A stretch of 64,000 nucleotides of DNA, from contig NZ_JASTZU010000031.1 of the NCBI RefSeq assembly GCF_030282825.1, forward strand, positions 1 through 64,000. Direction: 5' to 3'. The notes beneath the pieces were generated by a model. The model searched no databases, was not told the DNA's origin, and was given only the letters and a program-made list of their open reading frames with translations. Both the position numbers and the translations under genes were made by a program. Below, one piece after another: positions 8,643 through 18,900 of the stretch; position 1 is the first letter of the stretch, and each line of letters begins with the position of its first letter. Source of the stretch: Aquibacillus rhizosphaerae (GTDB lineage: Bacteria; Bacillota; Bacilli; Bacillales; Amphibacillaceae).

Positions 8643-8669
8643 AAGGAGTGCTTATAAAAAGCACTCCTT
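8643..8669 (+). promoter_or_regulatory. Intercistronic hairpin between esxA and esaB
   Basis: AAGGAGTGCTT and AAGCACTCCTT form a perfect 11-bp stem with a five-base loop. It is followed by CCTAATC instead of T residues, so partial termination or mRNA stabilisation is more likely than full termination. The left arm contains an AAGGAG-like ribosome-binding sequence that would be hidden in the stem. Confidence 0.7.
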
Positions 8670-8690
8670 CCTAATCTGAGGTGAGTGCAA

Positions 8691-8930
8691 TTGTATATTA
8701 ATATCACCATTGACCTTCAACGGTATAATCAAGAAAAATTTGATTTGAGACTATCAAACTATCACTCTATTAAAAAAATGATTGATATCGTTTGGCAGAC
8801 AAAGCAGCTTGGTTACCTACCTAGAGAAGGGTGTTGGGTCAGAGTGGTCAATAAGCAAAAGATAGTTTCATCGACGCAACGTTTAATTGATGTAGGTATT
8901 ACAACAGGAGATCGAATTGAAATACTATGA
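8691..8930 (+). CDS. esaB: Ubiquitin-like type VII protein EsaB/YukD
   Basis: This 79-residue protein is the small cytosolic ubiquitin-fold component of Firmicute type VII loci. It begins MYINITIDLQ and ends with DVGITTGDRIEIL, the pattern of the YukD beta-grasp fold. I chose TTG 8691 because GAGGTG (8678-8683) lies seven bases upstream; GTG 8685 is too close to that site. The stop overlaps the next gene region as ATGA. Position between esxA and essB is the standard order. In S. aureus EsaB is needed for secretion; here that is by family only. Confidence 0.88.
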   Translation: MYINITIDLQRYNQEKFDLRLSNYHSIKKMIDIVWQTKQLGYLPREGCWVRVVNKQKIVSSTQRLIDVGITTGDRIEIL

Positions 8931-8944
8931 AGGAGTTAAATAGT

Positions 8945-10114
8945 ATGTCGGAAAATGCAATTTCCTATTTAGAGAGAAAGTTAGAAATGAGTATAAAGAA
9001 GAATGACAATGTAGTTACCTTTGTGTTTCAAAGGGAAAAAATAAAATTGGATGAGCCATCAGAGATAGCCTTTTTAAAGGATTTAAATAATCAGTACACA
9101 AAGCAAATCGAAATGATGGATGATAAATTATATATTCATAATTACTTACCTGATTCTTATGTTGATTTTTATCAATTACTTGATTTTGATGTGAAAGACA
9201 GATTGGTTACAGCATACCAGTTAATAGAAAAAGTTAAAAACCATTCTTTGTCTCGTGCTCATGCAATTGTTTGTCCTGAGAACCTCATTTTTGATCAAGG
9301 TCTAACTCCTTACTTTTTACATTATGGAGTAAAAGAAAGTCTTCCTCCCTACGAAAAGGACCCAGAGCAATTAATCGCGGAGACGAAGGCAACCGTTGCA
9401 ACCATTGTTGATAATCAATATACATTTGATCAGTATTTAAATTATCATGAAACTTTAAAGTTAAGTCCAATTGCATTGTCTATACTGTCTGCGGAAGATT
9501 TGATTGATTTAATTAATATTATCATTGATGAAATTAATATTGAAACTGAAAAATTAACACAAGTAGTAAAAGTAACCAAAAAGAAACGGAAAGCAAACCG
9601 TTACATATTCTTTGCTATTTCATTATGTTTTACAACTGCACTTATTTATAATATTTACTCCTTATTTTTTCTTCAACCGAAGCAAGCAGATGCGATTGCT
9701 TCACAGGAATATTTTATTTCTAATGAATATGATGAAGTTATTAAAAGACTTCAATCCTATGATATTGAAAAAATACCAAAAGTAGTTAAATATGAATTAG
9801 CATTATCTTATGCATATAATGAATCCTTAACCAATGAACTAAAAGAAAAGGTAGGGACTACAGTTACGCTACAAGCTGACCCGTTACACTATGATTATTG
9901 GATAAACATTGGACGAAATAAAGCGAGTGAAGCTATAGAAATAGCAAAATTCTTAGAAGATGAGGCATTAATTGTATTTAGTCTGCTAAAATACCAGGAC
10001 CAGTTGAAAGCCAACCAGGAATTGACTGGTGAAGAGAGAGAACAAGAGTTAGATAAGATTGAGAGAGAATTAGAAGAAATTGAGAAAGAATCCAAGGAAG
10101 CAACTGAAGCATAA
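8945..10114 (+). CDS. essB: Type VII membrane pseudokinase EssB/YukC
   Basis: This 389-residue membrane component has an N-terminal pseudokinase domain in the cytosol (about residues 1-210), one membrane helix (IFFAISLCFTTALIYNIY, about residues 220-240) and an extracellular helical C-terminal part that ends in a Glu/Lys coiled coil. It forms part of the secretion channel with EssC. I chose ATG 8945 because AAGGAG at 8930-8935 lies nine bases upstream; ATG 8927 overlaps the esaB stop but has its ribosome site downstream. Order and length agree with the family. Confidence 0.92.
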   Translation: MSENAISYLERKLEMSIKKNDNVVTFVFQREKIKLDEPSEIAFLKDLNNQYTKQIEMMDDKLYIHNYLPDSYVDFYQLLDFDVKDRLVTAYQLIEKVKNHSLSRAHAIVCPENLIFDQGLTPYFLHYGVKESLPPYEKDPEQLIAETKATVATIVDNQYTFDQYLNYHETLKLSPIALSILSAEDLIDLINIIIDEINIETEKLTQVVKVTKKKRKANRYIFFAISLCFTTALIYNIYSLFFLQPKQADAIASQEYFISNEYDEVIKRLQSYDIEKIPKVVKYELALSYAYNESLTNELKEKVGTTVTLQADPLHYDYWINIGRNKASEAIEIAKFLEDEALIVFSLLKYQDQLKANQELTGEEREQELDKIERELEEIEKESKEATEA

Positions 10115-10199
10115 ATGTAATTTTAAAACTTATAACTATTTATGTAAACCATAAAACAATGATTCGTAGTTGTGCAATAACGTTAGAGGTGGTGACAAG

Positions 10200-13100
10200 A
10201 TGGACGCTTTGTGGTTGTTTTATCAAGACACGTATCAGCAGGTGTTCCTTCATTCAGATAGAAAAATAACAATCGGTTCTGAGCTGGAACATACATTAAC
10301 TATATCAAAATTCCCAGCATCTCATGATCCGTTTCAAATCGAGTATGTGGACGGTGTCTACCACCTCATACAGGATAGTATGAGAGGAATAATCATTGAG
10401 TTAGATGAAGCCTATACAATCACTGCAGGCGATTTAGAAATAACTATTTTTGTTTCTCAATCTCCAACTTACAGTTCCTCCTATTACATAGGACATAAAG
10501 AAGAAGTGAATTTTTCTATTGATACAGAGAATAGCGATTTGCAAAAAGACCCATTTCTTGTCGGAGAAAATGGTTCTTTTATCATTTATAAAACAAATGA
10601 TACATGGGAATTAGAAACAAAAAATAATGTATTTATTTATAAAAATGGGCATCGAATCGTTGGGAAAACTAAAATTAGTGTTGGTGATATTTTATTTTGG
10701 CCACTAATGACGATTACATTTACAGAAATTGATGTTATCCAAGTGGAAAGTAATCGGAATATTGACTCTAAGCTAATCGAAACGAAGTTGCCTCAGTCGG
10801 AAATGCAAAAAAAATATCCAATTTACCGTAGAACTCCTCGTATGTTACATGAGTTGCCCGAAGATAAAGTGCAATTATCTTTTCCAAGTCAAGAGACTGA
10901 AGACAACAGAAGAAGCCTATGGTTAATTATATTACCTCCTTTAATGATGATTATTGTCATGGCAATTGTTGCCATCGTTATACCTAGAGGGATATATATT
11001 ATTATTTCAGCGGTTATGTTTACAACAACAATTATCACATCGACTGTTCAATATTTTAGGGAAAAAGGAAATCGTAAACGTTCTGAGGAGAGGAGAAAAC
11101 GGGTTTATACACTTTATTTAGAAAATAAACGAGAAGAACTCCAGAAACTTTCTGATAGACAAAAAGAAGTTTTGAATTTTCGTTTTCCTCCCTTTGAACG
11201 AATGAAATATCTAACTGAACAAATATCCGATAGAATATGGGAACGGACACCGGAGAGTTCTGATTTTCTTCAGTTTAGACTTGGTGTAGGTACAGTTCCA
11301 GCTAGTTATAACATTTCCGTGAATGCTTCCGATATGTCCAACAGAGAAATGGATGAGTTATTAGAGGATTCTCAGAAGTTAGAACGTACATATCAAGAAA
11401 TTAAAAACCTTCCAATAACTGCAAACCTTGCGGAGGGTGCCATTGGGCTTATTGGAAAAGAAGCTATTTACAAAAACGAATTACATCAATTAATTGGTCA
11501 ACTTGCTTTTTATCACAGTTATCACGATGTGCGTTTCGTTTTTATTTTTAATGAAGATGAGTACAACGATTGGGAATGGTTGAAATGGCTTCCTCATTTT
11601 GAACTGCCACAAACGTTTGCCAAAGCATTTATATATAATGAAAGTACGAGAGATCAGTTGCTTTCGTCTATTTATGAAGTTCTTAGAGAACGAGACTTGG
11701 AAGAAGATAAAGAGAATTTACGCTTCTCACCACACTTTGTCTTTTTTATTACTAATCAGCAGTTAATTTCTGAACATGTGATTTTAGAATACTTAGAACG
11801 AGAACATCAGCATCTAGGTATCTCCGTGGTTTTTGCAGCAGAAGCGAAAGAGAGTTTTTCTGATAATATTCATACGTTGATTCGTTACATAGATGACTAC
11901 CAAGGTGATATTTTAATTAAGCAAAAAAAAGCAGTGCGAATTCCTTTTGAATTAGATCAACACCATCAAGAGAAGAACGAAAATTATGCGCGGATGTTAC
12001 TTACGCTAGACCATCAGGTTGGGATGACCAATTCTATTCCATCTAGCGTTTCCTTTTTAGAAATGTTAGATGTAAAAGAAGTTGATGATTTGGCTATAGG
12101 AAACAATTGGTTAACTCACGAATCAGCAAAGTCTCTAGCTGTTCCAATTGGTTTAAAAGGAAAATCGGATTTGGTTTATTTGAATTTGCACGAAAAAGCG
12201 CATGGTCCACATGGCTTGCTCGCGGGAACAACAGGATCGGGGAAAAGTGAGTTCTTGCAATCCTACATCCTGTCCCTTGCAGTTCATTTCCATCCACATG
12301 AAGTTGCCTTTCTACTGATTGATTATAAAGGTGGAGGAATGGCACAACCCTTTAAAAATATTCATCACCTCCTAGGGACAATAACGAATATTGAAGGAAG
12401 TAAAAACTTCAGCGCTAGAGCCTTAGCATCTATTAAAAGTGAATTGAAAAGACGTCAACGCCTTTTTGATAAGTACGAAGTCAATCATATTAATGATTAT
12501 ACAAAGTTATATAAACAGAGGAAAACGGACGATCCGCTTCCTCACTTATTTCTTATTTCCGATGAATTTGCTGAATTGAAATCAGAAGAGCCAGAGTTTA
12601 TCAAAGAATTAGTAAGTGCAGCGAGGATTGGTCGAAGCTTGGGAGTTCATCTTATCTTAGCTACACAAAAACCTGGTGGAGTTATAGATGAACAAATATG
12701 GAGTAATGCGCGTTTCCGCGTTGCTTTAAAGGTGCAAAATAATGAAGACAGCAGAGAGATATTAAAAAATGGAGATGCTGCTGCAATAACTGTTACAGGT
12801 CGAGGGTATTTGCAAGTTGGAAATAATGAAGTATATGAACTTTTTCAATCTGCGTGGAGTGGTGCTTCTTATCAAAAAGAATCATCCTTTGATGAAGAAG
12901 AAGTTGCGATAGTAACAGATCTTGGTTTAATTCCCTTGTCAGAAGTAGCTGCTGAGAATAACCAAACAAAAGATGCTGTAAGTGAGATGGAAATTATTGT
13001 GGATAAAATAGAAAAAGTCCAAAGTGAGATGCAATTAAGAAAGCTATCAAGTCCTTGGTTACCACCTTTATCCGACCGTATGTACCAAAATGATTTTGTG

Positions 13101-14666
13101 GAAGAAGAAGAAAATACTATTTCTTTTTCGGTCATTGACGAACCTGAAAAGCAAAGTCAAACCGTATATAGCTATAAAGTGTTAGAAGATGGCAATGTCG
13201 GTATTTTTGGTTCATCTGGATATGGGAAGACACAAACTGTCATAACTTTATTATCTGGGCTTGCCAACCGCTTCGAGCCAGAAGCAATCCATTTTTACTT
13301 ACTTGATTTTGGGAATGGTGGTTTACTACCACTTAAACAATTACCTCACACAGCGGATTATTTCTTAATAGATCAGGAAAGAAAAATTGATAAATTTCTG
13401 AGCTTTATTCGTAAAGAATTATCAGATAGAAAAGAGCTATTCCAGTTTGAAGAAGTAAGCTCTATTAAAATGTATAATAAGATAGCTGGAAAAGCATTAC
13501 CGTTAATATTTGTTGCCATTGATAACTTTGATGTTGTCAAAGAGGAAATGTTTGAATTAGAGACTCAAATCAACCAACTTGCTCGTGACGGTCAGTCTTT
13601 AGGAGTTTATATGATTATCACTGCAACAAGAGTAAATGCAGTGCGGCAGTCAATCATGAACAATTTAAAAATGAAGGTCGTACATTATTTAATGGATCAT
13701 GCTGAAGCAAGCGGTATTATAGGTCGTACTCCTTTTGCTCCAGAAGCAATTCCTGGTAGAGCAATAATCAAAACGGATGAAGCATATTTCTCACAAGTAT
13801 TACTGCCTACTAATGGTGTAGATGACTTTGAACAGTTAGACGAATTAAAAGAAAATGTTAAGCAGTTAATAGAAACGTATAAAGATGCTTCTAAACCTGA
13901 ACCAATTCCGATGTTACCTTTGACATTAACTTTGGATAGTTTTGATGATTATATAAAGGATACGGAAACAACTGGGTTACTTCCAGTTGGATTAGACGAA
14001 GAACACGTAAAGCCCCTATATGTTGATCTCAATAAAATGATGCATTGCCTGGTCTTAGGTCAAGCACAAATGGGAAAATCGAATGTTTTAAAAGTACTCA
14101 TTCGCCAGGCTATAAAACATGTGGACCATCCTATTGCTGTTTTTGATTCTATTGATCGAGGATTGTCGGGTTTAATGGGAGAAGAAGCAGTACAGTTTGT
14201 TAGTAAAAATGAACAGATTTTGTCATGGCTTGACAAAACAGAAGAAATTCTATATCAGCGGGTAGAAGAATATCAACTCGATATCGAACATGGTGGAGCA
14301 CCCTCCACTTATACACCAATTCTATTTGTGATAGACGGTTATGCTAGGTTTGTCCAGACGGTCGAAAAGGGGATACAAGATCGACTCCTTAAATTCATGA
14401 AAGATTATGGACATCTGGGCTTTAATCTAATTGTTTCGGGAAGTAATAATGAACTGTCAAAAGGTTACGACCCTTTAATACTAGAAATTAAGCAAATACG
14501 ACAAGCTATTGTATTGATGAAGAAATCAGAGCAAACCCTATTCAACCTACCATTTGATAGAAAAGAACCGGATCTAGAAGTTGGGTTTGGTTATTATGTA
14601 GAAAACGCTAAAGAAAAGAAAATAAAGGTTCCACATATGGTTACCGAAGCAAAAGTAGAAGCTTGA
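10200..14666 (+). CDS. essC: Type VII secretion ATPase EssC/YukBA
   Basis: This 1488-residue FtsK/SpoIIIE-type ATPase drives secretion and selects substrates. The N-terminus has two FHA-like domains (about residues 1-90 and 105-185). Two membrane helices follow near 235-285. Three ATPase domains carry Walker A motifs: GTTGSGKS near 676, GSSGYGKT near 1003 and GQAQMGKS near 1286. Domain 1 has a full Walker B (LFLISDEFAEL), while domain 2 ends in DNF and domain 3 in DGY, so only the first looks fully catalytic, as in the family. I chose ATG 10200 behind AGAGGTGGTGAC; an in-frame TTG at 10170 has no ribosome site. Length matches the fused YukBA of B. subtilis. Confidence 0.96.
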   Translation: MDALWLFYQDTYQQVFLHSDRKITIGSELEHTLTISKFPASHDPFQIEYVDGVYHLIQDSMRGIIIELDEAYTITAGDLEITIFVSQSPTYSSSYYIGHKEEVNFSIDTENSDLQKDPFLVGENGSFIIYKTNDTWELETKNNVFIYKNGHRIVGKTKISVGDILFWPLMTITFTEIDVIQVESNRNIDSKLIETKLPQSEMQKKYPIYRRTPRMLHELPEDKVQLSFPSQETEDNRRSLWLIILPPLMMIIVMAIVAIVIPRGIYIIISAVMFTTTIITSTVQYFREKGNRKRSEERRKRVYTLYLENKREELQKLSDRQKEVLNFRFPPFERMKYLTEQISDRIWERTPESSDFLQFRLGVGTVPASYNISVNASDMSNREMDELLEDSQKLERTYQEIKNLPITANLAEGAIGLIGKEAIYKNELHQLIGQLAFYHSYHDVRFVFIFNEDEYNDWEWLKWLPHFELPQTFAKAFIYNESTRDQLLSSIYEVLRERDLEEDKENLRFSPHFVFFITNQQLISEHVILEYLEREHQHLGISVVFAAEAKESFSDNIHTLIRYIDDYQGDILIKQKKAVRIPFELDQHHQEKNENYARMLLTLDHQVGMTNSIPSSVSFLEMLDVKEVDDLAIGNNWLTHESAKSLAVPIGLKGKSDLVYLNLHEKAHGPHGLLAGTTGSGKSEFLQSYILSLAVHFHPHEVAFLLIDYKGGGMAQPFKNIHHLLGTITNIEGSKNFSARALASIKSELKRRQRLFDKYEVNHINDYTKLYKQRKTDDPLPHLFLISDEFAELKSEEPEFIKELVSAARIGRSLGVHLILATQKPGGVIDEQIWSNARFRVALKVQNNEDSREILKNGDAAAITVTGRGYLQVGNNEVYELFQSAWSGASYQKESSFDEEEVAIVTDLGLIPLSEVAAENNQTKDAVSEMEIIVDKIEKVQSEMQLRKLSSPWLPPLSDRMYQNDFVEEEENTISFSVIDEPEKQSQTVYSYKVLEDGNVGIFGSSGYGKTQTVITLLSGLANRFEPEAIHFYLLDFGNGGLLPLKQLPHTADYFLIDQERKIDKFLSFIRKELSDRKELFQFEEVSSIKMYNKIAGKALPLIFVAIDNFDVVKEEMFELETQINQLARDGQSLGVYMIITATRVNAVRQSIMNNLKMKVVHYLMDHAEASGIIGRTPFAPEAIPGRAIIKTDEAYFSQVLLPTNGVDDFEQLDELKENVKQLIETYKDASKPEPIPMLPLTLTLDSFDDYIKDTETTGLLPVGLDEEHVKPLYVDLNKMMHCLVLGQAQMGKSNVLKVLIRQAIKHVDHPIAVFDSIDRGLSGLMGEEAVQFVSKNEQILSWLDKTEEILYQRVEEYQLDIEHGGAPSTYTPILFVIDGYARFVQTVEKGIQDRLLKFMKDYGHLGFNLIVSGSNNELSKGYDPLILEIKQIRQAIVLMKKSEQTLFNLPFDRKEPDLEVGFGYYVENAKEKKIKVPHMVTEAKVEA

Positions 14667-14690
14667 ATGGATTAATATTCTACCTGAATG

Positions 14691-14723
14691 GTGCCATTTT
14701 GTAATGCAAATGCAAAGTGGCAT
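14691..14723 (+). terminator. Weak terminator or attenuator after essC
   Basis: GTGCCATTTTG (14691-14701) pairs with CAAAGTGGCAT (14713-14723) with one G-T pair. Only short T stretches follow, so read-through into the next two genes is likely. Confidence 0.5.
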
Positions 14724-14813
14724 TATTTCTACGCTGATAGATTGTTTATTTTCGGCTTAGTAGTGAAATGCTCGACAGGATATATAGTCGAAAAACCTTA
14801 AAGGGGTGAAAGT

Positions 14814-15242
14814 ATGAGCTTTTGGTCAACTATTATGGGCTTACAAAATGATATAAATCAACGAGCAAATAGTGTAGAAGAAAAAATATCAAGATTACGG
14901 GATGCAAACGCAAAAATTCAAAGAGAACAAGAGTCAATGTTGCACGAAATTAAGATGATTAAAAAACCAAACTTAGGAACAAACTGGCGTGGTGAATTTG
15001 CAGATCAATATGAAAACGAACGAGAAGATGCGTACGACATTATGTGGAGGACGGGTCATTTTAAATACGAATACTATCAGACCTTAATACAAACTAGACT
15101 TGTCTCGTTAGAGGTGGAAAAAAGTTCACTCGATTTTCTGAACGGTATGGCCAATCAAGCAAGTAATCTACTAAGTTACGGGGAAGAAGCTTATGATAGG
15201 GTAGAAGATAAAATCAGTAATATTAGAAGGGGGCTCTTCTAA
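14814..15242 (+). CDS. DUF5082/YwqH-like WXG-type helical protein
   Basis: This 142-residue helical protein resembles B. subtilis YwqH, a partner of LXG toxins exported by the type VII system. It has an N-terminal coiled coil (about residues 10-48), a central turn with NWRGEFADQY that resembles the W-x-G hairpin, and a second long helix. The start ATG 14814 follows AAAGGGGTGAAAGT. Its stop overlaps the ATG of the next gene, so the two are made together. In B. subtilis the pair is followed by the LXG toxin YwqJ and its immunity gene; no such toxin gene follows here. Confidence 0.8.
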   Translation: MSFWSTIMGLQNDINQRANSVEEKISRLRDANAKIQREQESMLHEIKMIKKPNLGTNWRGEFADQYENEREDAYDIMWRTGHFKYEYYQTLIQTRLVSLEVEKSSLDFLNGMANQASNLLSYGEEAYDRVEDKISNIRRGLF

Positions 15243-15505
15243 TGGTAAGAATTAAGTTAAATCATGCAGAAATTATGAGGAAATTAAATCAAATCCAAAA
15301 TACAACTAGAACACTTCGACTAAAAACTCCCCCCTCTTCGAAATTAGAAGACAATCGCCTGGAATTTACAGACAAGTGGGAAAAACGCGAAGCCAATCTC
15401 GTTCAGCTTATAGATGAATATGTGTCAATAGTTGAAAAGAACGTGGTTGATACTGAGGCTAATGTGACATCATTGAAAGATCAGGATGAAGCTATAACAA
15501 GGTGA
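15242..15505 (+). CDS. DUF5344/YwqI-like helical protein
   Basis: This 87-residue, mostly helical protein has no signal peptide and a basic N-terminal part, consistent with YwqI/DUF5344 proteins that accompany DUF5082 proteins and LXG effectors. It starts on the last base of the upstream stop region. After its stop comes a perfect terminator, so the operon ends here without an LXG toxin or immunity gene. It may serve an effector encoded elsewhere, for example the lipase-like protein at 467, but this is inference. Confidence 0.75.
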   Translation: MVRIKLNHAEIMRKLNQIQNTTRTLRLKTPPSSKLEDNRLEFTDKWEKREANLVQLIDEYVSIVEKNVVDTEANVTSLKDQDEAITR

Positions 15506-15543
15506 AGTAAGATAATCTGGATTCCAGAGATAGAGCGAAAACG

Positions 15544-15580
15544 AAAACCCTTGATTAGTATATTAATCAAGGGTTTTTTA
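15544..15580 (+). terminator. Rho-independent terminator closing the type VII locus
   Basis: AAAACCCTTGATTA (15544-15557) and TAATCAAGGGTTTT (15564-15577) form a perfect 14-bp stem with a T-run. Confidence 0.93.
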
Positions 15581-15722
15581 AAACTTACTTGACAAGTTAC
15601 TGATAATATAAGCTGCAGAATATAAAAGGAATGAATTCGTTTTATCCCCCCAAGTTAAAGATGTAAAAAAAAGCTAAATAAAGTAAATATTTTATCACAA
15701 AAATTGTATGCTATATGAGATA

Positions 15723-15737
15723 ATGAAAGCGCTTGCT
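15723..15737 (+). promoter_or_regulatory. Candidate cre site (CcpA operator) upstream of the GH59-like gene
   Basis: ATGAAAGCGCTTGCT agrees at every position with the relaxed cre consensus WTGNAANCGNWNNCW. It lies about 230 bases before the glycosidase start, in a 458-base leader that also holds the upstream terminator. Carbon catabolite control of a polysaccharide-degrading enzyme is the expected use. The leader shows no other clear element. Confidence 0.65.
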
Positions 15738-15963
15738 AATCTTTAGAGTGATGGATGTTGGTTGATTTGAAGGTTTGAGACATCCTTAAATATGCAAAGG
15801 AGGTTTTTTATAAAGATTAATTAAGTTATTCAAGGTATTCATCTCCCTAGAACTCCACCAGGACATACATAAACCTCTATGAATTCATCTGCAAAAGTGC
15901 AAATTCAACTCTAAAATTGTTCAAAAGAACGAGAACTAAATAAAGAAAGGATAGGTTATAAAC

Positions 15964-18900
15964 ATGATAATAAAAAGAAGAAAAGCTAAGGCCATTATTG
16001 GCTATCTTGCTGTTTTCTCCATACTGTTTGCCTCACTTGCACTTATGGATATAAATGAGTCTAAAGCAGAGGTGATTACCAAAACAATTACGATTGATGG
16101 AAACGATGTAGATGAATTTAACCGGTTCAAAGGTTTCGGGACGGTCTCAGGGAATAATACCTCTCGTTTACTGCTAGATTATAAAGAAGAGCATCCGGAT
16201 CAGTATTGGGAAATTATGAATCAATTATTTAATACAGAAACAGGGGCGGGGCTCGCACACGTGAAAGTAGAGCTAGGCGGTGACATTAATTCCTCTTCAG
16301 GAACGGAACCGGCAACGATGCGTTATCAAGATGAGCCAGCAAATGTGCTCAGAGGAGCTGGATTCCAATTTGCGGCAGATGCAAAATCAATCAATCCGGA
16401 AATCACAACCGAAATTTTGCGTTGGGGTGAACCACGCTTTTCGTGGAATGGTGTGGCATCTGGGGATTATGAAAACCGTTACCAATGGTATAAGCAAACG
16501 ATTGATGCCGTTTATGACGAGTATGGTTTTAAACTAGATTATGTTGGTATTTCTCAAAATGAAAGAGCACAGAATGGTAATAACAGAGTAGAAGTGGATT
16601 GGCTAAAATATTTCACTTCAAAAATTAAACAAGAGACCAATTATGAGTCAGACTATGAACATATTAAACTAGTAGCGGCAGATGGCTACCGCGACACCTC
16701 ATCTATTAGCCGTGTGCTACTAGATAACCCTGATTTAATTGATGAAATTGATGTGATCAGTGGGCACTATGATTTAAATGGGTCAAGTGAGCTTACACAA
16801 TTACAAAATAAGTTGAAGTCTGAAGGTAAAAAAACAAAAGAGGTTTGGGTATCAGAGGGTGTATCTCCAATGATCAATGCCAGGTACCGTGAGAATATGC
16901 AACCAAGTTATGATGGAGTTGGCGGTCCATATGGGGTTGTCGATATAATTTCTAGAATAATTTCCGTTTATTCTTGGACGGGAGAAACCGAAAATCCGCT
17001 GCATGCAGTTTCATTTGATTTCCAACCATCTGTAGCAGCTTTTTATCAAGGTTCTCAATATAATCCTAAACACCTCATTAGTGCGTTTGATCCATGGTCT
17101 GGTTTTTATGAAAAAGATGCTGGTGTACAAGGTGTTCGTCACGTGATGAACTTTGTTGGATATGATGACCACACTACACCTGAAAACGAGCGTTGGATGT
17201 ATGTAAAAGGAGCGACATATAGTGATGGTTCTGAGGGAGATGGTGGTGTTCAGGTTGACACGAGTACACATAACTATATGACGTTAAAAGATCCTGAAAC
17301 GGATGACTATACAACCGTGTTTACAAATAATACAAATGATACACGTAGTTATACAATGAATGCTGAAAATTTAAATGGTAAAGAGAATGCGACCGTCTAT
17401 GCTTGGGAGACGCGAGGGGCAGATGCGGGACAAGCTTATGATGCGAATTGGTTTAAGAAGGTTAACGAAATTACACCAGTTGATGGTGTATATGAAGTGG
17501 AAGTGAAACCATATTCGGTTGTAACCATATCAACCCTAGATAAAGAATCTGAAGTGAACGATTTTGAATATCAATCACAACCTGTTGATGTATCTGAAGA
17601 CACAATCCTATCCTTACCATATACGGATGACTTTGAATACGATGAGTATCCTGTCGATAATGAAGGTAGAGATTACGTCGATCGTCGGGGAGGTACACCA
17701 AGATTCACGACAGATCAGGTTGGTGCTTTCGAAGTTGTAAAAAAAGCAACGGAACAGGTAACTAGTGGAAGTGCAGCACGTACAGATTTAGATATTCCAG
17801 ATGCAAATGCGCATGGAAATATGCTTCAACAAAAAATGGCCCACGATATTATTGGAGCTGAATGGGCAGTTTGGGGTGGAACGGATGGAGCTGCATCAAA
17901 CAGTAACCCAAACACAACGCTCGGTGATTTCCGCTGGGTGAATTATAAGGTTTCATATGATTTTTTGCTAGATACACATACACCTGAAGTAGAAGGTAGA
18001 AGTAACTATGCATTGATTGGTGTAAGGCAAGTAAAAGCTGGTGGAGAAGATTCCCATGCACCGTATAATGCACGTGTTTATTCAAATGGGAAATATGAAA
18101 TTCTAAAATTGGGTAGCGTTGTGAAAGAGGGAACGGTGGAAGACTTTAATAATAAGATTTGGCATAATTTAGCGTTTGAAGCGAAGGAAAATGTTTTCAC
18201 ACTTTATCTTGATGGTGGAGAAATAGATACCTATACAGATGAAGATTCAACTGTAATGGCTGGACGAGTTGCATTAGGTTCAGGTTATTATGAGACACTG
18301 ATTGATAACTTAAGAATAGATCCAATTGAGGGATATGCATATGAATCTGATAAATATGACAGTGCTCAAGGGAAGTACTTTGATACAGAAGAACAAGCAT
18401 TAAATAATACGGACACATTAAACCCGATTGGTTACGTTGGTAATTGGAGTTTTACACAAGCAGGATATGCACATTTCAATCGTACACAAATGACTGCTAG
18501 TGCAGATTTTCCTGTGTGGAATGGAGTAACGATAGGACACCAGGACACAACGGATGAACAAGGGACGTTAAATAAAGTATTTTATTCAGGTAGCTGGGGA
18601 TCAAACAGTGGAAATGCTTGGGGAAATGACGGAGATTCCTTGGAAATTACATTTAAAGGAAATGAAATTAGACTCTATGGTGAAACGAATCCATCAAATG
18701 GAACAGCAGATGTATATTTAGATGATGAGCTAGTAGGTGAAGCAAACTATTTGAATAACAGTTCGATTGTGAAGGAAGTTTTCTCAATAGAGAATCTAGA
18801 AGAAGAAGAACACACCCTAAGAGTTGTGGCAAAAGAAAGCTATACTAGTTTTGTAAGAGCAGAAGTAGAGACTACCGAAGAAACTTCTCTTGAAGCGGTC

